From assembly GCF_000003605.2 (NCBI RefSeq), contig NW_003143820.1, positions 93,999 through 110,853 on the forward strand: a stretch of DNA of 16,855 nucleotides, in the 5' to 3' direction. The notes beneath the pieces are model-generated. The model worked only from the letters and a program-made list of their open reading frames with translations. It was not told where the DNA came from and searched no databases. Origin of the DNA: Saccoglossus kowalevskii. Lineage: Eukaryota; Hemichordata; Enteropneusta; Harrimaniidae. The first letter of the stretch is position 1. Every line of letters begins with the position of its first letter. The translations under genes and the position numbers were made by a program. This document shows positions 10,810 through 16,855 of the stretch, piece after piece.

Positions 10810-11009
10810 TATTGTAAAATATTTTATTTTCGCTAGAATTAATTTTCGCTAAAAAGATTTTTTGAGTGTTTTGTATGGAATTGATTTACACTGATTTTTG
10901 ACAATTTGAATGTAAAATATATAAAAGGTACATTTACTGGATTTTATTTTCACTGAATTATTCCTTCAGCGAAAATTAAATCCAAGCGAAAATAAAGTAG
11001 TTTACTGTA
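10810..11009. mobile_element. MITE with ~40-nt inverted repeats and TA ends
   Basis: The left end TATTGTAAAATATTTTATTT and right end (reverse complement) TACAGTAAACTACTTTATTT continue inward as TTTTCGCTnGnATTnAATTTTCGCT in both arms. The element is about 200 nt with no coding capacity. TA at both edges fits TA target duplication, as used by Tc1/mariner-derived MITEs. I recall similar CAGTAAA...TTTTCGC elements being common in invertebrate genomes, but did not check. Confidence 0.65.
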
Positions 11010-11429
11010 TTTGGTACGGTGTTCAACATCATGTATAACATGTATCAAAGTTTTTCAAATATATGACTCGCCTGTCAGAAAAAAAACATCATTAATTGTT
11101 TGTAATACAATTATTTTATACGACCACCACAACAGGATATATGTTAAAAGTTTGGCATTCTTTAATATAATGATTTCGAATATATACATTAAAGTAATTT
11201 GGATCGACAAAACGTTTTTTGAACCAGAATAACGGTTTGAAACTGACGTGCGCGGTGACGAGAAATAAAAACTTTTTTTGTGTTGGCGGTTATATACTGG
11301 ATAGTTTATGAAAGCGATTACGATGTGGACGGGGGGGGGGGATAGAACATACTCATCTTTGCGGAAATACATCGGTCATACAACTATTTTGAAGCAAAAC
11401 AATTGTAAACACAATTGTACAGAAATTCA
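11010..11429. other. Spacer downstream of gene A
   Basis: Non-coding, AT-rich, with a run of eleven or so Gs near 11330-11341. Overlapping open frames on both strands are uninformative. Confidence 0.35.
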
Positions 11430-11435
11430 TTTACT
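11430..11435 (-). terminator. Candidate variant polyadenylation signal AGTAAA of gene A
   Basis: The plus strand reads tttact, giving AGTAAA on the minus strand, about 70 nt past the gene A stop. In an alignment of the two 3' UTRs it occupies the same place as the canonical AATAAA of gene B (15104-15109). AGTAAA is a known weaker variant. The positional match is the main support. Confidence 0.4.
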
Positions 11436-11503
11436 TTAAGTGAAATTTTGATACGGCTAGATTTGCATAGAAATTGAATACATATTTTTGGTTCAGCTCA
11501 AAT

Positions 11504-11589
11504 TTATCTTCTCACGTCATATTTCTGTTGCTCAGCGTCAGGTTCGCCACTTTCGGGTTGCGGCATGTTCAACGGTTCCTGCATCATAT
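11504..11589 (-). CDS. Gene A exon 3: cytoplasmic tail and stop
   Basis: Acceptor CACTTTTCACAG|AT at 11590-11591; stop TAA at 11504-11506. The split codon joins to Asp, then MMQEPLNMPQPESGEPDAEQ, and ends QKYDVRR. The corresponding exon of gene B (15182-15279) has the same acceptor phase and a clearly related protein (MMMQESLSAPQSESGKPDAE...QKFDARRDEL). Conservation between paralogues is the main proof that this short exon is real. The tail is acidic and Pro/Gln-rich. I find no exact TRAF2 consensus ([PSAT]x[QE]E); MMQE lacks the small residue at position 1. Exons 1-3 sum to 507 nt, an exact 168 codons plus stop. Confidence 0.75.
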
Positions 11590-11907
11590 CTGTGAAAAGT
11601 GACAATAATGAAAACAAAAACTTAAATAAATACATCTAGCTTTGTTATATTTTATAATGTAGATATACGTTAGAAACAAAATGATTTTAGTCGTGTTGAT
11701 ATACATTGAAACAGCTGTTTTGGTTTTTGATAGGATAAGCGCCCTCTGTCGACATAAAAGTAGTCGGTGTCGATGATAGCATTCACACGCCATAGTTACC
11801 GTAGACAAAATAAACACAATAAAAAAACTAACGAACGCAAGTATGGCGTTCAAAGGGTTAATGAAATAACATATATAAAAATCAATAATAACGTGTGTAA
11901 ACTTTAC

Positions 11908-12159
11908 CTTCACATGCATTGAAATTGTTATGATGTTGTACTTCAACATTTTTGAGGGTGTTACTAAGCTTACACAAAAATATGACTACTGCAATTGTTG
12001 CCATGGTGTCAACGGATAAAACCACAATCAGCATAACTGTGAGCATCGGTATTGACGATGAGGAAGCTGCATTATGTGTTTCACGTGTCATCCCGTCAAT
12101 ATCCATAGACGATATTTCCATGTCCGCGTCCGCATCCCAAAGTGATATTTTCATATTTT
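11908..12159 (-). CDS. Gene A exon 2: stalk, transmembrane segment, start of cytoplasmic tail
   Basis: Acceptor TTTTTATTACAG|AA at 12160-12161 and donor GAAG|GTAAAG at 11907; phase 1 on both sides. In the 168-residue protein it supplies residues 57-140. These are an acidic, Met-rich juxtamembrane stalk with WDADADMEISSMD, a Ser-rich stretch, and a membrane span at about 95-119 ending VVIFLC. A short segment KLSNTLKNVEVQ...NACE follows. The span contains an Asp (107), unusual for a single helix and a possible contact for a partner subunit. Gene B exon 2 (15487-15723) aligns: a Ser-rich patch before the span, then a span, then KxxNxxKDVEAQ. Antisense open frames here are shadows. Confidence 0.75.
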
Positions 12160-13013
12160 CTGTAATAAAAAGTTACTTTAGTACTTTGGCAGTGATCGTG
12201 TGTGTCTGACATACAACCAGCTTTATTGGCTTGACAAAGAACGTTAAAGATCAAATGTTATCTACGGCGGAAACGTGTTGTTGTGTACCTTTATGGTAAA
12301 CCAAACTGTTACACGCAACCTCTTGTCTAATTCAAACACACCGGCGGCAATCTAATACTAGAGCCGGTCCTCTCTGTCAGAACATAGACCCGGTGGTCAG
12401 AGTGTCAAATATAGAATGTGACTATAAGAAGCCACCTTGAGTGGGTGGGTTTCCATGGTACGTATCTCTTATATTTTACGCCTTAACTGGTGTACAGATT
12501 AAGGGTACATACGCGATCGTTTTTATGTTACACAATGCACACAATCGCTGGGATGCATTTGAACATGGCGGAGGCTGAGTGAAACGCTGACATATATTTA
12601 CAAATTACATGCCAACAAAACGTTCATACACGGCGGTGATGCTTATTATTTTCTCAAACGCACGTATCCAGGTTCAACGAAAATGCTGTGCACAGTAGAG
12701 TTTATGCTAGACAACCGTGGCGTCTATGCCCGCCGATGCACACTATACACAACTTGAACGCTCCGGCGGTTTTTCATGTCAGTCTGAGGTCATTGGACCC
12801 TGGCACCACAAACGAGTGCACGTTAGAATACTCAGTTATAATTGTAAGCGAGAATTATATGCGTGGCATCTCGGTGAGTATAGGAAATAATAACTATTTA
12901 AATAAAGTTTAAGCATGAATAAAAGTATTGTAAGTGCTCCTGTGTCCTAAGTACATTGTACATTGTAGATTGAGGGACATAACATAACTAACTTATACAA
13001 TGTACGTACTCAC
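12160..13013 (-). other. Intron 1 of gene A
   Basis: An 854-nt phase-1 intron. It contains at 12763-12813 a segment related to one in intron 1 of gene B (16462-16513). I see no open, correctly phased exon in it: the frame at the conserved segment meets a TGA. Confidence 0.55.
12756..12813. repeat. Conserved intron-1 segment, gene A copy
   Basis: GAACGCTCCGGCGGTTTTTC, followed by a GTCnGAnnTCATTGgACCCTGgCAcCAC-type sequence, aligns over about 50 nt with 16462-16513. Its first 25 nt also resemble 16255-16280. All copies lie in the equivalent intron of gene A or gene B. It could be a residual duplicated intron sequence, a regulatory element or a short interspersed repeat. Confidence 0.55.
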
Positions 13014-13182
13014 CTCGTGTAAGATTAAATTTTGTATCATTCAGATCAAAACAGAGTATACGTTGTTGACAAGCATGTACACTGTAACATAATTCAGCAG
13101 AACCACACTGAAATCCCATAGATAACAATGGACCGCACAGGATGATTAGGATGAATATTTGGTGCATCACAAGTTGGCTCAT
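13014..13182 (-). CDS. Gene A exon 1: signal peptide and short Cys-rich ectodomain (TNFR-like)
   Basis: The start is the ATG at 13182; an ATG at 13167 would also give a good signal peptide. The protein opens MSQLVMHQIFILIILCGPLL, a classic signal sequence. A short ectodomain follows: FQCGSAELCYSVHACQQRIL, then CFDLNDTKFNLTR with one N-linked sequon (NLT). The donor is CGAG|GTGAGT at 13013, phase 1. The Cys spacing after signal removal is C-x5-C-x5-C-x5-C, a reduced form of the gene B domain. Gene A predicts a 168-residue type I membrane protein with three exons, as in the single-CRD TNF receptor BCMA (from memory). The TNFR relationship is indirect, through gene B. The degenerate cysteine pattern means ligand binding cannot be assumed. 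Confidence 0.72.
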
Positions 13183-15100
13183 CGTCAATAATTAGTCCAG
13201 GTTGAGAAAAATACGAAATATTTTTTTGAAAGACGGCGTCGGAAATTATTGTGCGCACACGTTGGAACGGATACATAAATAAGTCAGGACTTAGGATTAG
13301 TGAATGGAGTTGGTGGAGCATTCTATTTTTCCATCGGAAGAGGCAAACAGGAAAATTTATATGCAATATATATATTTTTGTACAGGTATCATAAAATCTG
13401 TAGAACTAATCAGATAATATTATTGTGTTTTATAGTTTGCAGTGTTCTTGGATTCTAGTGTCTCAACCCTGTTTCCACATTAGGCAAAGGCACGTGTTCA
13501 CCCTACGTTATGAATATAATGTTCCAGTTTAACTCCGGTGTCATGCTAAATTAGAAGGAAGAACCACGTTTTTGTGTGCGTGAATAGTTCTTGGTCACGT
13601 GATTCCTTGTTTAGAGTAAGCGCAAGTGCAATATTAGATTTGTCCCTATGGACTCTATGGACCCTCGAATACAAGGCTTCTGTTCGATTGGGTAGTAACC
13701 ACGTGACTTTCAAACTTCCGGGGTCGACACATTTTGTTTTCTACAGTACAAACCACACATAGTGAACGATATTTTGCGCCGAATGGCAAACTAATATGCA
13801 ATGAACCGCCAGTTCAGCCATCATAGAAATCGAGTCATGTCTGCAATTCTGTGTGTTGTGTATTTTCATCGAATAAAATTACAGAATTGTAGTATTCAAC
13901 GTCTTAAATGTGTCATCTCTATTCAAACTTTTGTTGTATAGTTTTGCACGTCACTGGAACACATCAACTCATCAAAATATATGGAACACTGGTTGGCCAA
14001 TATATTAAACCTCAAAACATACCACTAATGTTAGAAATACAATTCTTACTACCCTGGTTCTCAATAAGTTTTATAACATGGCAAAAAATACGAACGTGCA
14101 TTACTAGTATTATGTAAGTTTTCCGAACCGCCGGAGACAATCATCGTGACGTCACTGCATGTACACAATACTCATGAGTATATGTTACATGAGGTCATTG
14201 AACTTTGGAGTCTTTGGAATGACACACTAAATGCGGCACGTGACGTTATGTCACATTGAAATATTCCGTGTTTGATCATCTTGAATTTTCCAGTCTAGTG
14301 CCCCCAATATTATTATCTTAAAGTGTCTTATAACAAAGTCAAAAAGTGGTCTCCAATCTTAACATTTGTTTGTTAAATATCTTTAAACAGGAATGTAACT
14401 TTTACAAGAGAAATGTAACATAACATTATGCAGGATACCCAATAAAATACCATTAAAATACAAAAAAAAGTTGCGTATGTGAGTTCACCACCACTGTTAG
14501 AATAGACGAATGTTCTGCCAATAAAAGCTTAACGTGGTATGGTTTGAATATAGTTATTTTCAAATTTATTTATCAAATGTCACATGACATGTCCATATTT
14601 GAAGTTAAATGTACTATTAAGCGGCACCTGGACAACTACATGCCAACAACATATCTCATATGTTGTGGGTTACGCAATAATGAACATCATGAAAAGAACA
14701 TCACTGTTGCGAGTAATGTATACTGATTCACAATTTAATTGAACAGATAAAGTGAATAGCCTGAGCGAATCTACCTATTTTACATACTGATAATGCAAAA
14801 CAAAACAACATTGTGAAGAATATCTGATAACTCCACACTCATTTAAATCTTCTGAGAGTCTGAGAATAATTCATAAGAAAAGTTTCATTTTTTCTTACAA
14901 TTCCCGAGTATATATTTACTTTCACAATCCTCGTTAAAACAAGCACTATAAATCAGAAACATATTCATTTCTATTTCTGATGCAGAAACAATACATTTAC
15001 ATAAACACACCACAAGCATATGCAAGCGAGCATTGGCCAGGAGTTACAGGAAAACAGATAACGTGATGACAGCGAAGAATACAGAATGTGGTACTAACAA
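13183..15100. other. Intergenic region between genes A and B; promoter side of gene A
   Basis: No gene recognised. On the minus strand a TATAAA-like sequence lies near 13357-13362, about 175 nt upstream of the gene A ATG. CACGTG E-boxes lie at 13491, 13596, 13700 and 14237, with a perfect TGACGTCA at 14147. The 14350-15100 part is AT-rich and featureless to me. Confidence 0.35.
14147..14154. promoter_or_regulatory. CRE-type palindrome TGACGTCA
   Basis: A perfect CREB/ATF consensus, with CACGTGACGT (E-box overlapping a CRE half-site) 90 nt away at 14237-14246. It lies about 970 nt upstream of gene A. Function is inference only. Confidence 0.3.
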
Positions 15101-15103
15101 TAG

Positions 15104-15109
15104 TTTATT
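15104..15109 (-). terminator. Polyadenylation signal AATAAA for gene B
   Basis: The plus strand tttatt gives AATAAA on the minus strand, 73 nt past the stop of gene B. The intervening 3' UTR (including a TTTGCATAGAA motif on the plus strand near 15147) is alignable with that of gene A. Confidence 0.5.
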
Positions 15110-15181
15110 GTTGAAAGGATTTTACGGAGGTATACTGTCAGGAAATTTGCATAGAACATAAAATTACTTTCTTGGTTCATT

Positions 15182-15279
15182 TCAAAGCTCGTCTCGCCTG
15201 GCGTCAAATTTCTGTTTTTCAGCATCTGGTTTGCCACTTTCAGATTGTGGAGCACTTAACGATTCCTGCATCATCATAT
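15182..15279 (-). CDS. Gene B exon 3: cytoplasmic tail and stop
   Basis: Acceptor CACTTTCCCACAG|AT at 15280-15281; stop TGA at 15182-15184. After the split Asp codon it reads MMMQESLSAPQSESGKPDAE and ends KQKFDARRDEL. It is colinear with gene A exon 3 apart from one extra Met and four extra C-terminal residues. The conserved parts are the MMQE start, the PQxESGxPDAExQK core and the D-x-RR end. In the predicted topology this tail is cytosolic. Confidence 0.76.
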
Positions 15280-15486
15280 CTGTGGGAAAGTGGCGAGAAT
15301 AATAAATAAACAATTTAGAAACTAAATTATGTTAATTATAAAATGTAAATACATAGAAATTATTGTTCTAAATTATTGTCAAAGTTTGATTTACACGGCA
15401 CCAGACGCGAAATAGCGACGGGTATTGGATGTCTATCCTGGAAACATAAAAATATAATCTCCTTTTGTTGTGTGTGTGTAACTTAC

Positions 15487-15723
15487 CCCCACATTCTTCG
15501 TCATTTTCTTGATTCTGAGCTTCAACATCTTTGTGAGCATTTCTACGTTTAAACAGAATGACTGTGACTAATATAAGCGTTGTCATAACACCAATGGTCA
15601 AAACGGTAGCCACCACAACTGTTTGTATCGGTGCTGACGATAAAGAAACGACCGTCTGTACTTCACTTTTCTTTTCATTATTGATATATGGTATCACTGT
15701 GCCCACTTCCTTTGTCTTATTTT
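15487..15723 (-). CDS. Gene B exon 2: stalk, transmembrane segment, juxtamembrane tail
   Basis: Acceptor CATTGTTTTCAG|AA at 15724-15725 and donor GGGG|GTAAGT at 15486; phase 1 both sides. It encodes a stalk NKTKEVGTVIPYINNEKKSE with one sequon (NKT), a Ser-rich SLSSAP, then a span of about 23 residues (VVVATVLTIGVMTTLILVTV, then ILF). The stop-transfer KRR follows, then NAHKDVEAQNQENDEECG. The basic KRR on the C-terminal side indicates type I orientation with the Cys-rich exon outside. Intron 2 is 207 nt, against 318 nt in gene A. Confidence 0.78.
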
Positions 15724-16732
15724 CTGAAAACAATGACATACACTGGTACGGTTAGATTGACCATAATTGTGCATATCTAACACGTGGCCACCTTTATGGC
15801 TTTTCTGACAATTAATGCGACGATCATTTATATAAAGACGTGTTGTCGACGTATTGAGCTCAGCAAACAATACTGGTAGTTTGTTTATTGACATCACCGA
15901 AATGCTTGCCTATATCAGACTGAGTGTACGTGCTGGAATGCGTACTGCGTTACGACCACCACCCTTTAATTTTCTCATGTAATGCACGTAATATGATGAT
16001 GGCTAGTATACGTATATATATGGGCGAAAGTTGACGCCTTTATAATGAGTATATACATGCGCAGTAGAGGACTGATGATGCTGAGACAAGCAGGTATTCG
16101 TAAAATAAGGTCACAACGAATTTGAACTTTACGTGTCACATAAGTCAGTGGACGACGCAATTGAGTTTGATCCGAACGCGGCGTATGTGTGAACGATGAC
16201 CGGTATAACACATTAAGAATACATCGAGATAGCAGTGCCAACGTATCACACATGGAACGTCCGGCGGTGCATTTCATGGCCGTACGTGTTTTATAAGTCT
16301 GTGTAAATGCTGTACACACTTGAGGTATTACATTCAATAACAAATGTAAACTTAACAATTTAATATAAAATATGTGACTTACGCCGCGTGTGCACGTGTT
16401 TGAAACTTCGAGGTATGATGAACAGCGCTGATGCATACAAACGCATTGTGAACACAAATACCCGGCGGTTTTCAACGCTGGTCAGATTATTGAACCCTGA
16501 CATCACCGCGAATCGAGAGTATTGAGAGTACGGCTTTAGTAACCGTGCATGAACGTATTGTGAGTGAGCAAGCGCTCATATAACATAGTGGGAAGGGGGG
16601 GGGGGCAGTGTTGTCCGCCGGACCTCGACGTATAATTCCTGCGATGGCTGTTTTTAAACTAATGGTTTCAGGGAACGGTATTATTCCGTAATCGCCAAAT
16701 CGATTTATACCTCCACTGATAAAAGTACTTAC
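15724..16732 (-). other. Intron 1 of gene B
   Basis: A 1009-nt phase-1 intron. It holds the conserved segment shared with gene A, a second partial copy near 16255-16280, a G-run near 16596-16606, and a possible extra phase 1-1 exon (16383-16496, discussed under findings). Confidence 0.5.
16462..16513. repeat. Conserved intron-1 segment, gene B copy
   Basis: CCGGCGGTTTTCAACGCTGG with the following GTCAGATTATTGAACCCTGA aligns to 12763-12813 in gene A. It lies at a similar distance (about 220-270 nt) past the exon 1 donor in both genes. Confidence 0.55.
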
Positions 16733-16855
16733 TTGACGTGATGTTACACTGATTACAGTTGACATCCGGGAGACTATCACAGTGTACGCACTCTTGACAT
16801 GCGCCATATATACTGTCACAGAATTTATCAGGTCCACACTGGCATCCTGAAGATA
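16733..16855 (-). CDS. Gene B exon 1 (partial): Fn14/BCMA-like single TNFR cysteine-rich domain
   Basis: Open to the window edge; donor GTCAA|GTAAGTACT at 16732, phase 1 as in gene A. It reads SSGCQCGPDKFCDSIYGACQ then ECVHCDSLPDVNCNQCNITS. Cys pattern from the first Cys of CGPD: C-x5-C-x6-C-x2-C-x2-C-x7-C-x2-C. As I recall, the Fn14 (TNFRSF12A) domain has C-x12-C-x2-C-x2-C-x8-C-x2-C, nearly the same apart from an extra Cys. The DSIYGAC segment resembles the DxL-bearing hairpin of BCMA and TACI. A TNF-family ligand receptor is therefore the best guess. The signal peptide presumably lies just outside the window, since gene A carries both in one exon. Other small disulfide-rich folds are possible. 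Visible protein: 151 residues. Confidence 0.68.

Noticed and set aside
11952-12209. Plus-strand open frame of 85 codons over gene A exon 2
   Set aside because: It is antisense to an exon supported by splice sites and a paralogue. The same applies to the plus-strand frame at 15558-15755.
15182-15199. Gene B protein ends in RDEL, resembling an ER-retrieval KDEL signal
   Set aside because: The predicted topology puts this C-terminus in the cytosol (stop-transfer KRR after the span), whereas KDEL-type signals act in the lumen. Gene A lacks it.
15975-16475. Minus-strand open frame of 166 codons with a Cys-rich start (CSQCVCMHQRC)
   Set aside because: It begins without ATG, and its Cys-rich part would end in phase 0 at the GTAAGT, which does not fit the phase-1 exon downstream. 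The rest is low-complexity. Treated as intronic.
16487-16837. Minus-strand open frame of 116 codons overlapping gene B exon 1
   Set aside because: It runs in a different frame from the cysteine-rich one and reads through the GTAAGT donor. The cysteine-rich frame matches gene A in sequence and splice phase.
1-16855. CRISPR arrays, rRNA, tRNA genes or bacterial operons
   Set aside because: No regularly spaced repeats, no cloverleaf or rRNA core sequence noticed. The coding parts are spliced eukaryotic exons.

Overview
The window looks like nuclear DNA from an invertebrate animal. It is AT-rich and gene-sparse, and its coding segments are bounded by eukaryotic splice sites. It contains MITE-like elements, a decayed Tc1/mariner-type transposase and polyadenylation signals, and no bacterial operon features. 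The gene families (Golgi galactose 3-O-sulfotransferase and small TNF-receptor-like proteins) suggest a metazoan. A marine deuterostome such as a cephalochordate or hemichordate is my guess, but the sequence does not prove it.

Three genes can be supported, all on the minus strand. (1) A two-exon gene (exon 1 4231-4367, exon 2 1131-3204) predicts a 736-residue type II Golgi protein with two complete GAL3ST-like sulfotransferase domains in tandem. The first domain keeps the PAPS-binding loop lysines and the second has lost them. (2) Gene A (exons 13014-13182, 11908-12159, 11504-11589) predicts a 168-residue type I membrane protein. It has a signal peptide, a short Cys-rich ectodomain, one membrane span and a short tail. 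(3) Gene B (exons 16733->16855, 15487-15723, 15182-15279) is a paralogue of gene A whose 5' end lies beyond the window. Its ectodomain has a fuller cysteine pattern resembling the single-domain TNF receptors of the Fn14/BCMA/TACI type. Genes A and B share three exons, all phase-1 introns, the tail sequence, part of the 3' UTR and a conserved segment in intron 1, so they are a tandem duplicate pair.

The rest is intergenic or intronic. 1-940 and 4368-5740 hold nothing I recognise. 5996-6800 is a decayed Tc1/mariner-type transposase on the plus strand. 8986-9275 is a MITE-like element with terminal inverted repeats of about 80 nt. 10810-11009 is a second MITE with inverted repeats of about 40 nt and TA ends. 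Four exact copies of AGAGGGCGC (the core of the vertebrate CTCF motif) are scattered at 782, 7102, 9865 and 11739. A cluster of CACGTG E-boxes plus a perfect CRE lies upstream of gene A.

The sulfotransferase and the receptor-like genes have no evident functional link. All exon models rest on reading splice sites, phase and paralogy by eye; there is no transcript evidence.
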